This document shows, piece after piece, positions 34,496-44,463 of a DNA stretch of 64,000 nt (position 1 is its first letter; the number at the start of each line of letters is the position of its first letter). The position numbers and the translations under genes are program-made. Under the pieces are notes generated by a model that had not been told where the DNA came from, did no database searches, and worked only from the letters and a program-made list of their open reading frames with translations. The stretch comes from Thelephora terrestris (Eukaryota; Basidiomycota; Agaricomycetes; Thelephorales; Thelephoraceae). Where the stretch lies: assembly GCA_015956445.1 (NCBI GenBank), contig WIUZ02000006.1, positions 186,001 through 250,000 on the forward strand, written 5' to 3'.

Positions 34496-36025
34496 TCAGC
34501 TAACCCAACCCCTCGAGTCCCAACTCGGTGAGCTTCGATCGTCACTAAGCGATTCGACGGTGCCTACAAATTGGAGCAAGGACGCGAGGTCAGAATCTTC
34601 GAAAAGAGGGTGGGCTGACTTGACGGTGATACGATCCAATGGAATTCCAACCGATGCCCTCGTTTCCGCCAGGGAAAGGAGATCTAGGAAAGGAAAGTGT
34701 GGGAAAGACATCTCCGGACGCCGCGAATTCGAAGCGTCAATGAAAAGGTGTTTGAGGTCGGGGCAAACGATACTGAAGCCGTCTCCGTTGGGGTCAGGCG
34801 TCTGCAACGCCTGGAAATGTGTCGCGTTTGCACATGAGACCAGAATCAAGGTGCGTAGTTTGGGTAATGACCGTAGACAATGGTGGATGCCGGAGTCTTG
34901 AACCGATTCAAAACTATTCCTGCGCGTGGGCGAGTAGTTCTCCATCAAGAGCTCCGTTACTCCCGAGACGTCCAACGGCTTGAAGGTATATATACATCGA
35001 GTCGCGAGGTCGTGTGGATCATACTCATACCCATCCACGGCACAAGAGGCGCGGATAAGTAAAGTTCCATACGGTCCAGCGAAGTGTACACTGGCCTGGC
35101 TTCCTTCGACGAAACTGATTCGGTTTATCCCGGTGAGGAAGTTGGGCTGGTTCGGCGCCCGAAGGACCAAATCAGTTGCGACTCCAATAACAGTGCCGGG
35201 TATATAGGGTTTGAGGGCAACTTCAACTCCAGCGGGGAGGACTAGGTGGTGAAGCATCCCAGGCTTGGTGGGGCAGTCCCCCAGTCGCAATTTTCGCAGG
35301 CGCGGAAGGGTTACGATGTGATTGGAAGGAGAATTGTCGACGAATCGTCCATGGTACGTGATAAACACCTCTTCTAGACCAGGATTGCGTCCGAAGAAAT
35401 CAAGTAGCTGGGATGAAGAACCACCGTGTGATCCCGTGTGAACAAGGTAGAAGGTAGTGAGGTTAGAAATTTGGAACCATGTGGGGTGGGGAGAGACGTA
35501 TTCAAGGGAGAGGCGCGTCAAACGCGGAAACTCTCCCTTGAATAAAAGGGGGAATGGCGCTTTCAAGTCGTCGTCCGTGTACGTCGTATCCTCCACGGCT
35601 ACGACCAGGTGTTCGAGAAGGGGCGCGGGCCTGTGGAGGTTGGGGATTAACTTTTTCTCAAGTTCCGAGGCTTTAATTTCCATCTTGAGAGATTCCAACC
35701 GGTCGATGTGGGGGATTAAAGCGCTGAATGACTGGAGAGAGAACTCTGGGGATAGTCGAACGTGGATTGGCGACAATTTCGAGCGTTGAATAAAGGCATC
35801 GGTCCTAGCGAGGTCCTTGCAACCAAAATGAGTCCAGAGAGCGGGATTACTTGTGAAGGTGTTTCTCCAGTAGCGACAGACTTGTGACCATTTGATTAAG
35901 GAACGTCGGCTGCGTTTGTGGTGGAGAAAGGTCGGGATCAAGGACAAAACTTCTGGAGGGAGCCGATTTACTGGGCTGAACGTGTTTACCCATGACCTAA
36001 CGTCCAGAAGGACAGAGTGAACCAT
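34496..36025 (-). CDS. F-box protein (main exon)
   Basis: The single large exon encodes 509 residues from the ATG at 36025. The F-box begins SPVNRLPPEVLSLIPTFL and continues KWSQVCRYWRNTFTSNPALW, the classic agaricomycete F-box form, followed by leucine-rich irregular repeats. It is a likely SCF substrate receptor. In-frame exons upstream (next entry) suggest the true protein starts earlier. It is one of four F-box-type genes in the window. Confidence 0.8.
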   Translation of the reverse strand: MVHSVLLDVRSWVNTFSPVNRLPPEVLSLIPTFLHHKRSRRSLIKWSQVCRYWRNTFTSNPALWTHFGCKDLARTDAFIQRSKLSPIHVRLSPEFSLQSFSALIPHIDRLESLKMEIKASELEKKLIPNLHRPAPLLEHLVVAVEDTTYTDDDLKAPFPLLFKGEFPRLTRLSLEYVSPHPTWFQISNLTTFYLVHTGSHGGSSSQLLDFFGRNPGLEEVFITYHGRFVDNSPSNHIVTLPRLRKLRLGDCPTKPGMLHHLVLPAGVEVALKPYIPGTVIGVATDLVLRAPNQPNFLTGINRISFVEGSQASVHFAGPYGTLLIRASCAVDGYEYDPHDLATRCIYTFKPLDVSGVTELLMENYSPTRRNSFESVQDSGIHHCLRSLPKLRTLILVSCANATHFQALQTPDPNGDGFSIVCPDLKHLFIDASNSRRPEMSFPHFPFLDLLSLAETRASVGIPLDRITVKSAHPLFEDSDLASLLQFVGTVESLSDDRSSPSWDSRGWVS

Positions 36026-36042
36026 CGCTTCCAGTTCGAGAA

Positions 36043-36350
36043 CCTATGTGGAAAATCAGTCGTGCAGGCCACACAAAAAGCATCTGACGTACATTCTCCA
36101 ACCGGATCAAAGGTACTGCCCCACTTGTGCTGTTTTCGCCAACGTCAGCGTCCGAAAAAGAAAAGAAGTGACAGATACGTACGTTTCGTGTTCGATTGTC
36201 CGGCGAAGCTTCAGTTTCAATGCATGAATCAGCTGAGGGACCGTCAGACCCGACCCTGGGTGTTGTTTCATGATAGTCTGGAGGAAACGCGAGCGTGTCT
36301 CAACACGTGATGGTTTTATAATCTTATCGTCGGGATATCCCGGCCATGTC
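36043..36350 (-). CDS. Probable upstream exons of the F-box gene
   Basis: Two exons, about 36350-36183 and 36129-36093, join in phase to the main exon through an acceptor just before 36043 (CACATAG). They encode RSRFLQTIMKQHPGSGL, LKLKLRRTIEHET and GAVPLIRLENVLELEAMV. Donors GTACGT at both ends and correct phase throughout make a chance arrangement unlikely. The first exon has no ATG, so a further 5' exon is required; a GTTTGT donor near 36400 could link to an open stretch up to about 36675, but that part is weak. Confidence 0.45.
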
Positions 36351-36725
36351 ACTGGAACTGGAAGACACGACGGCCATTGTAAAAGGGCGTGAACAAACTA
36401 AAGAGGCCCTGTAAAAGCTTTCTTTTGTGATGCGTCGAAGGCGATCTTCGAGTGAGTGAGACAAGTTGAGGGGTTCTTGTCGTCTGAGACAACGTCGCGT
36501 CAAGAAGCCCAAAGGAGGTAGGCACAGTTGAGGATACATAAGTGTTTGCGTCGAGTTGGGCGGTCCTGGTACGCCTAACCAGGTCAGCTGCCGTGTCGTA
36601 CGGGGCGAGCGTGGGAGATGAGCGCGGATGCAGCGAAGTTCCTTCTTTTGTTTCGCTCTGCTCGGACGCCGTCAAGGCTGCAACGAGGCAGATCTAGGCT
36701 TACCAGTGAACAGTTTCGTGCAGCC

Positions 36726-37341
36726 ATGCCTTCCCCGAACAGTGACACGCGAGCCCAGGTAGTGGTTGCCTACCAGGGTCGTCAAGTCTTTGTCTGCGCT
36801 CAGTGTGCGGCCGTGATCGTGCGTGTGGCGATTGTCCATGTTGCATTCGAACTGATTGCAGCCGTGGCCTTACGACTGATAGGCACTCCAGGACGAGTTG
36901 ATCAGCAAGGCATTTTCCGGGCGTGACGGACGAGGATAGTGAGTATTCTATGCTCGTTATAGCTCTGACTCGGAGGGACTCGAGTATTGGGCACAGTCTT
37001 ATGCAATCGGCGACGAATATCAAATTGGCCAACAAAGAAGAAAGGGCTCTGCTGTGCGTACGATCTCGCTCGAGGACGTCGGTAACTGCACCCGTAACAG
37101 CTGTGGGCTGACCCTGCGTGTTCAGGACCGGGGTACACACCGTGGCGGATGTTCACTGCCTCGGTTGCAACGACCGGATCGGATGGTACTACTTCAAGGC
37201 ATCCAACCACTCCCAGAAATACAAGGAAGGTGAGCATGAATCGAGACCTCTACGTCGACGATCCTCAAGCGACTCCTAGGGAAGTACATGCTAGAAAGGG
37301 AGAAGCTAGTCAAGGAGAACTCTTGGCAGATTGGCGAATGA
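36726..37341 (+). CDS. Yippee-family zinc-binding protein
   Basis: Exons 36726-36839, 36892-36938, 36997-37053, 37126-37229 and 37280-37341 give 127 residues. The Yippee fold is clear from DELISKAFSGRDGRGYLMQS, NIKLANKEERALLTG, VHTVADVHCLGCNDRIGWYY and SQKYKEGKYMLEREKLV. Zinc is held by two CxxC pairs, CAQC and CLGC. Family members are found in the nucleus and at spindle regions, and some belong to GID/CTLH-type ubiquitin ligase assemblies; no specific role can be read here. The first intron is the weakest call because the segment after CAQC is longer than usual. Confidence 0.8.
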
Positions 37342-38347
37342 TAGCCAATGATCCTCTCTAGCAGAGTGGGCAACGCGTCGTTCTCTTCGCTAAGAGCCGT
37401 TTGCGCGTCTTGCTCTGCCGTAAAACCATGCGACTCGTGAGGATGCGGATGTCCGTAGCCACAGTATTGATTTTTTTTCTACTTAGGGAAGTCTAGTCGA
37501 ATTGATTCAAGTGTGGAAACTGAGGATTGTTGGGAAGCTGATTTTCGCCACGAAGAATAGTCGCCTTTGGATCAGAGGAGGATCTCAACCCCCTTGGTAA
37601 GCGGTAAATCCTTTGCCTCCGCGAGAGGAACTTTTCCAAGGAGGCGGTAGCTCCTTTTCTGAAACAAACAGGGAAGATCCACAATTGCGCCCGAAGCGAT
37701 GTTCTATCTTCAAACACACGCCGACTGAGTACTGATCAGGTTTTTCCCTCGGTGTGACGGTTCCGGTGTAAACGACGCCTGCGCAAGTTGGAGCGGACGC
37801 CGGAAGACACCGCTGATCGGAGTGCCTGCCGCTGATCCGGTAAATAACCGCCCACGTTTTCATTAAGCGCTTGATAAAAGTACGTAAATGACTGCACCGC
37901 AAGAACGACGGGCTTGTTTGAAACGCTGTACGTCGTGGAGGTCCGGAAGGGGTCCCGGAAGTTTCAACTGCTGCGGGCCCCGCGACGGTCACTCCTGATG
38001 GTGATCTTTACATCAACGAATCGCCCACCTTCGTGTGTATCCGAGCCACCCGATGGGAAAAAGTTTACACCTGGGAGATATATCTGCGAGATTATCCTCT
38101 TGCGGGGAACCGGGAAACTCGATTCGGGGTATTACGGAGAAATGCTGCAGGGCAGGCGACAAGCAAGGTAAGTCCAGCCTTAAATTAAGCGTCTGCCATG
38201 GTGATTAAGCTGATTGCCGCCCTGAGACGAAAGTCACATTAAAACGAGTGTTTAATATTTAAGGACGGCCAGCTGGCATTCGCCCAGGCAATCTCACAGT
38301 ACCCACCTCACACCACCCAAGGTCTTGTCCCCGCCCCCCAACACAAA
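37342..38347. other. 1 kb region with isolated exon-like stretches
   Basis: A stop-free stretch on the + strand at 37937-38167 encodes ATVTPDGDLYINESPTFVCI and TRWEKVYTWEIYLRDYPLAG before a perfect GTAAGT donor. On the - strand 37790-37585 encodes VVYTGTVTPREKPDQYSVGV. Both look protein-like but I cannot assemble either into a full gene or recognise a family. They may be remnants or exons of an uncharacterised gene. Confidence 0.3.
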
Positions 38348-39556
38348 ATGGTCGTACCATACATCCCTCTAGAGCTCGTCGAGGAAATGATCGACATGCT
38401 CAGTGGAGACACCAAGAGCCTTCTTTCCTGTTCCCTCGTCTCTATTAGCTGGATTCATAGGAGCCGTCGCCACCTCTTCGCCGCCATCAAGCTGCACTCC
38501 CTCTCCGACCACCGGGCCTGGTTCGGGACCGGCCTTGGAGCGTGTAGTGGCCATGTTCGTTCTTTGGACCTCGCTCAGGATGAAGAGTCCAAATGGCTTG
38601 TCCCGGATACCCTCGCGGGAATTTTGACCGACTTCACCTCCTTTCACAATGTTCAGTCCCTCGCCTTGGCTAACCTAGATCTCACCCTCTTCGACGAACA
38701 GTCGCTCATCAAGTCATTCGGCCACTTGTCTGGATGCCTGACTTCTTTGAGTGTCAAGGGTTTGACATCTCATCCAGACACTCTCCTGTTCTTTGTCTGC
38801 ATGTTCCCCAAGTTGGATAACCTCAAACTCGATCACGTCATCGCGGGGAAACCTTCCATACCCTACCATATCCCCACCGTCATCCCCAGGTTTCGGGGCA
38901 AGTTGGCGTTGTCGAACATCAAATCCGATGGAACCTTCTTGCTCGCTCCCTTTGTGGGTCATTCGCTCCCAATGGCCTTCGAAGACGTCTCCGTGGTTGG
39001 ATGTAGATTCGAGTCCCCAAAGCCGCTCAAGGATCTGTTCGCCGCGTGCCAGGAGACGATGAAGAAGATCCACGTATCCAAAATTTTCCTCGGTAGGTTT
39101 TATCTACATATCCGTCTCGCCGATCAGGATGTTATCAGAATCTCACATGTTTGATTCTTCTCAGATGATATTACCGAAACCCCGCTCATCGATCTGTCCC
39201 CATGCAAAGGCCTAGAAGAGATGAAACTCAGCCTCATTCAACTTAGGCAGCCCAGTCACTGGCTCGAACCAATCTTCCAAACCGTGACCTCGACCCGGGT
39301 CCGGAAGATCACATTCGATACCGATTTCCCCACCTCTACCACAGAGATCGATAAGGTCATCAACCTACGAAGCTGGTCCGAATTGGACGCGACATTCCTG
39401 AGGATGGCCCACGCGCTCGGCCCCATCGATGAGAAGTTGGAACTTGTCTTCCGCGCTTTAGCTTCGGAAGCTGTTGCAGACTCAAAATCCGTCGACCCTG
39501 GAAAGTTTTTGGAAGGGTGCAGGACCAAAGCCAATGTGATTTTTGAACGCGCCTGA
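38348..39556 (+). CDS. F-box-like protein, two exons
   Basis: Exons 38348-39092 and 39165-39556 give 378 residues. The start MVVPYIPLELVEEMIDML and LLSCSLVSISWIHRSRRHLF form a short F-box-like motif, followed by leucine-rich segments (LTSLSVKGLTS, LDNLKLDHV, LEEMKLSLIQL). The protein is probably an SCF-type receptor or a relative that has lost Skp1 binding. The intron is 72 nt and phase 1. Confidence 0.75.
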
Positions 39557-40322
39557 AGTTCGGGACGCTAGTATTCGACCTACCTATACAGGTATGACCC
39601 CTCCCCCCACCTCTTATCGTTTATGCCATGGGTTTAGTTACGCTTTTGTAGACGAAACGACACGACGAGATCACACGACCCAAACCTACGATGACCCGCT
39701 ACTGGCTACCCCTAATCATAATACTTCACATACACGATGTCGCTACCGAACACCTTTCGCCACCAGCCTTTTTTAAACGCCCTGATAATCACATCCGAAG
39801 CTTCATGCGTATACCAACTAAAATATCCCCTAGAGTGTTTCCACATCATGCACCCGCACTTACTACCCACTGTATATTCTTTCTTGTCTCTTCCTTTTTC
39901 CCTGAGACCGTGTAGTTCATTTTGACCTGATCCCTCCACATCAACTGCGCCTTTGTAACCGGGAATTTGGATAATTTGTTCCGAGATTTCGATTCTATTG
40001 AACGAAGTGAGCGGCTCTCCATTGCCTTGAACGAAAATTTCTTCAGTCCGTGGGGGCTCCGGTTACAGGGAATCGTATTGCTTGACAGCTTCTTTTTTGT
40101 CTAAGCCGAGAAGAATGGCGGATGTGCATCATATGTTCATCAGGAATATTTATCCGATTTGTCAGTCAGCTCATTGATATTCTCTTACTCGGACCATACC
40201 ACCACTCATCCTCCCGCCAATTCTTTGGCGGTATCAAGAAGCGCCAGGCAGAACGCATGAGGCATGATTTGGTATAAAAAAACCGCAGCATTCCGTTCAT
40301 ACTTTGTACATAATCCGCACAA
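39557..40322. other. Convergent 3' intergenic region
   Basis: Between the F-box-like and thioesterase stops. It is AT-richer than its surroundings and holds short open frames only. No gene is supported. Confidence 0.5.
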
Positions 40323-41841
40323 TTATAACTTACTTTCTACCTTGCTGGGTTCTCCCGGTCCGTAAACCTTCGCTCGCACCACCCCTTCCTGAGAGAGGTT
40401 TGCGATTAAAGTTCCATCACGAGTAAAGGCCTTGTATGCGGGCGATTACGTGTCAGTGGAAGAGTGCGGTATGTATGCCGCTGGGAACCTACCCGACGAT
40501 GGACGATAGCACGGCCCGACCCCGCTTGCGGTACCCGCGACTACATCTCTCAAAATAAACGCGAAGTTGACGGTGCACCGATGGCGTGCAACGCACCTCA
40601 AACATTATCCACTGCGTACAGTCGAAGTCGTCTCTGAAGGGGTTCGGTTTACGCCTTGAATGCGCCCAGGTGGACTGAGACTCACGAGTAATACCAAATA
40701 GAATGGTCGACAGTTGTCTGTTGTAGTCGAGGTCAGCCTTGAAGCGAGCCCCAGTGAGGCCCTTGAGACGCACGCAGTATCCGGTAACGTCAGCCCCTTC
40801 TTCATTACTTTCGCGCAGGCCAATGGCGTAGCCTCCGGCTTCCAGACTACTCGCTCAGGTGTGGTAAGATTCCCGCAGACGCCACAGCACACTACTTACA
40901 AGAGGAGGTCTGAAATATATCCCAGCACTGCCTATCGGGTGACATTGTAATGAGCATATAGAACTCTCGAGCCGAAGTGAATGCCCTTACCTTCTGGTAG
41001 GCAGCATCGCATTCCGGTACATAAACTGCCCGCACCCACATGCACAATACATAAAAACCATCCTGGAAGCCGCCTGCCGCGCGGCGGACTTCTATCGGAA
41101 TGCCATCATGGAACTTTAGGCAAGGTAGCTTCAACTGAAGAACTTGAGTGGATGGACGAAGATACGAACCTCAGCTTTTCCAGTATAATGATGTTTTGTC
41201 CAGGCATCAGTTTCCTCCTCCGCGCGCCTGCGGAAGTACGCCTGAAACGTATCGCACTCCTCCGGAGCTGGAACGTTTGGCATGGGGGATCTATAGGTAG
41301 GTTGCCAAGGCTCTGGCTTTTGGTAGGAACATAACATTATGAAGAACATTTTCCCGTTCTGAGCAGCGCGCACCGCGCGCGCGGAATACGAACGACCGTC
41401 GCGAATGCGGTCCACGTGATAGTAAATAGGGGTTGCGGGAAGCCCGATCGACACGAAGTAGCACTGTTGCGGACACGTACATCAGGTTTGACCGGGAAAT
41501 GGGATAAACGGAACCCACATGTAAAGACTTGATTTCAAACGCGGTAAGCACTGAAACCACGAACTCAGAGAAAGCAGGGCTCACGTGGATATGGAATGCT
41601 CGGTCGAGGGTATGAGTGGCTGCCACGATGGCCTGAGCGACGACTTGGCCCCCGTAAACCCCTACATGATCGCTGTTACAGATTCTTGAGCATGGTCGAT
41701 ATTAGGATGTGTACCTATCACTCCCCGAGGAAGCCGCGCGTGGGTAGACCGGAAGAAGTCAACATCGAGAACTTCAAGGTCTAGCAACGAAGTCAAATCC
41801 GTACGACGGGACTGTTTCATGTCCGAGGAACCGTCTGTCAT
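40323..41841 (-). CDS. Peroxisomal acyl-CoA thioesterase (type II, double HotDog)
   Basis: Eleven exons: 41841-41715, 41661-41585, 41527-41519, 41463-41170, 41113-40991, 40931-40900, 40846-40789, 40717-40686, 40633-40597, 40548-40498, 40430-40323; 315 residues. Family blocks in order are LEVLDVDFFRST, VYGGQVVAQAIVAATHTL, HVDRIRDGRSYSARAVRAAQ, AAYQKAVLGYISDLLL, VDHSIWYYS, DDFDCTQWIMFE and TRDGTLIANLSQEGVVRAK. It hydrolyses acyl-CoA to free acid and CoA. The protein ends in SKL, a strong PTS1 signal, so it acts in peroxisomes. The third exon is 9 nt (Ser-Leu-His). Junctions of exons five and ten have alternative acceptor or donor choices. Confidence 0.85.
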
Positions 41842-42307
41842 GATAGTAGTGGTCAACTGGTCGGAGGCAAGTACATGACCCAATTCGGAACAAGTGTCCG
41901 AGCTTTCCCGCTGATGATGCCAAACCCCGGGCGGACCCACAGCGAACCCTAAAAAACCACAGCGCGTTTCGTCTCGACGGACCGTACTGACTTTTTCCGT
42001 AGCAAATGTACGCACATGCGATTCGATAACCAACTCGACTCGAGCCTTGAAATTCTCTGATGTATCCCCGGTTGTCCTTCCTCGCTATAGTTTTTCCCTC
42101 TTTTCTGCGAAGTCGAGAGAAGGAGCAAAAAGTTTCGCAGTATCGGCTAGAGAACAGTTGACTGCTTGGAACTGAAACCTGAGCCGGTTGGACGCTCACT
42201 AGAATCTTGACAGGCGAAGGGTCCTAAGTTCGTCGTAGGGGACTTTCAGTCCCCTGGTGAGACAGAAGGGTAAGGAGAGTTTTACCGACTGAGACTAGGA
42301 CACGCTC
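41842..42307. other. Intergenic upstream of the thioesterase
   Basis: Holds the thioesterase promoter. Open frames on the minus strand extend the first exon upstream without family similarity. Nothing else is supported. Confidence 0.45.
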
Positions 42308-42448
42308 TCAGCTAGCTTCTGGCTTCTGTAGAGCGGCGGCATAAGCTTCGGCGATATCATAGACGTCGACCCAGGAGTTTGTGCGATGAAACGAGGCCAT
42401 CCTTGCCTTGGGAAGCATGCCATGGAAGCCTCGAGGACGTACGAATTC
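42308..42448 (-). pseudogene. Fragment of an NAD(P)-dependent ketoreductase (extended SDR)
   Basis: The stretch reads FVRPRGFHGMLPKARMASFH and then NSWVDVYDIAEAYAAALQKP before a stop. The last part is the conserved WVDVxDVAEAHxxALxKPEA block of dihydroflavonol-reductase-like enzymes. The Rossmann core that should precede it and the C-terminal segment that should follow are not found nearby, so this looks like a relic. It could instead be one exon of a gene I failed to assemble. Confidence 0.4.
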
Positions 42449-42878
42449 TGCGGCCGCGAATTTGTAGATCGATAACGGGTTTTGGTTTTGAGAACTTGAA
42501 GCTCGTATGTCTGCTTTCGCCATACAAGTTACATGCTGGTAGTCTCCTCCAGGCTCCAGCAGGTTGCGTGATATCGCTGACGCCGCCACGCTGCTCAGGA
42601 TATTACCACAACCAAGTTCCCGTCAGCTCTAAAGTGTCCCTGAAAGTCAAGCAGCAGCTGGGGTAGTGTCACATGGAGGACGGTTGATCGAAATTTGAAC
42701 CCGCTGCAACCCTGCATCACATCACATTTCAAATGTGTATATTTCATGTACGATTCAGGGAGAGGGTGGCTCCCCTCGCCGAAAGAACACAAGACTGCAG
42801 GGCGGGTTCGTGCCAATCCCATTCCCCTGGGGATGGGAATGTAACCGACAGGAACGACAAGAAAAGAGCGAATCATAA

Positions 42879-44366
42879 TTAATGACCATTAACAAACCTC
42901 CTATACAGATTGAGCAGCAAATCGTTGGCCGTTAAAGTAATGATGCTGAGAAAGGGACGATTAGTGACAAGAACCATAAAATGCGTCCATTGAACTTACG
43001 TATGGGGTGCGATTCTGAGGAAATGAGCAGTCGACCCTGATGGAAGTTTGAACCCCATTACATTTAGTTTCTATGCAAACAAACACACCTTTATACCAGG
43101 CCAACGGTCCTTCGGCCTTCAGAGTCTTCCACAAGCAGTCTATAGGGTTCTTGTAGAGAGTCCCGACGTAGGTTCCGTTTGGTAAGCGTGTCGTGGGTTG
43201 GTTGTACACCCGAGTTAGTGCCTTGTAGACTTATCAATGGCGTGAAATGGAAGGGCTCGTTCAGCCTCTTACCGTATCAGCCGGCTGCATGACGACGCAC
43301 TAAAATAGATCACTTAGCCAGCGGGAGCAATGAAAGGAAGCACTGGACATACGACACAAATTCCTGAGACCGAGCTGCTGGCTAGGAACGTTAATGCGCT
43401 GTCAGAAGGAAGGATTCCACGGGACACAAGTTGGGTTTTCGTCCAATTATAACTCGGCAGCTGGACAGAGGACCCCATAGCAGTTCTCAAAATAGCTGCA
43501 TCCATGCCACGGAAAATACCACGGAAACCTTCAACTTTGAATATCCTTGCAAGAGCTTCACGCGAGTTCTTGTAATGATGCTGAGCTCCGACCGGCAGAG
43601 CAGGGGAGTATGCCTAGGGATGATGTGAGCGTCCGCCTGGGGACGTACGGAACAGAGACCCACCTGCATCCGAGCCTTGATCAAGAACATAGGGTTTCCT
43701 AGTACCGCTACAATGCAACGTTATTTATCTCCCTTGCCCAAAGAACGGTAGCGTACCTCCGACCGCACCGCTGGAGGCACCGGCCATTATGGACGTCCAT
43801 GGGACTTGGTCCGTTGAGGAATATCCCACGGCCTTGTTGACAAAGAGGCGGAACGGTTCATAGAACGCTAGAAGGAATTCTCCGAGTAAATGCGGGAACG
43901 AGGCAACCCGCCCAAGCCAACTCACCAAGTCTGGAGCCGTTCAGCAAGATCTTGAAACGTTCAGCAATACCTCCTGCAATATATGCTTGTTAACTTACTT
44001 GATACGCGTACTATGGGATTGATCAGCCTGCGCCATTGGAGTAGGTTCGAACGAGTGTCATGCGCACCGCAGGAGAAAGCCCTCGCTGAACCCCACGAAC
44101 GCCTTCATTCCTCCATGTCTTTGCAAAGACATCAAAAACATTGTTGTAAACCCTTGGACCACCACCTCGGGCAAGTTCGCCCTGTAATTGCAGGCGCGTC
44201 TTTGCCACCTCGGCCGGGTTCGAGACCGTGACCTAACCGGAATTGAGAACCACCTAATTTCCTCATCATCAACGCAATGATCACTCACGGCGCAACATGC
44301 AGCAACGCCGCCAATTAGAAAACTTTCCAAGGTCGAGAGCGGCCGAGGTTGCTTGGCGGTGGTCAT
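42879..44366 (-). CDS. OAC1: Mitochondrial carrier, OAC1-like
   Basis: Eleven exons: 44366-44289, 44232-44068, 44010-43999, 43950-43926, 43867-43757, 43707-43664, 43613-43353, 43299-43273, 43221-43089, 43036-43000, 42945-42879; 319 residues. Three carrier repeats carry the signatures NPAEVAKTRLQLQ, NPMFLIKARMQ and QPADTALTR. Relatives with SSVQLPSYNWTK transport oxaloacetate, sulfate or related anions across the inner mitochondrial membrane. The second repeat has Phe in place of the acidic residue of the PxD/ExxK/R motif. Exon three is a 12 nt microexon (Tyr-Ala-Tyr-Gln) needed to restore the YQILLNGSRL block. It is divergent from the sorting nexin gene. Confidence 0.88.
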
Positions 44367-44463
44367 CGGAAGCTCGGAGTTCGATCGACTGGTCGGGTAT
44401 CCGCGTCGTCCGTGTCCTCTCCGCTTGAGTGGCCACACCACTGTGCGTCGACCGGGACAATCG
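44367..44463. promoter_or_regulatory. Short divergent promoter, carrier and sorting nexin
   Basis: Only 97 bp separate the two start codons, so the 5' untranslated regions and promoters must be shared or overlap the genes. Confidence 0.5.

Noticed and set aside
41114-41169. 35 nt intron (acceptor at 41135) in the thioesterase
   Set aside because: A 56 nt intron ending at 41114 is equally in phase and of normal size; the shorter one would insert seven residues with no family counterpart.
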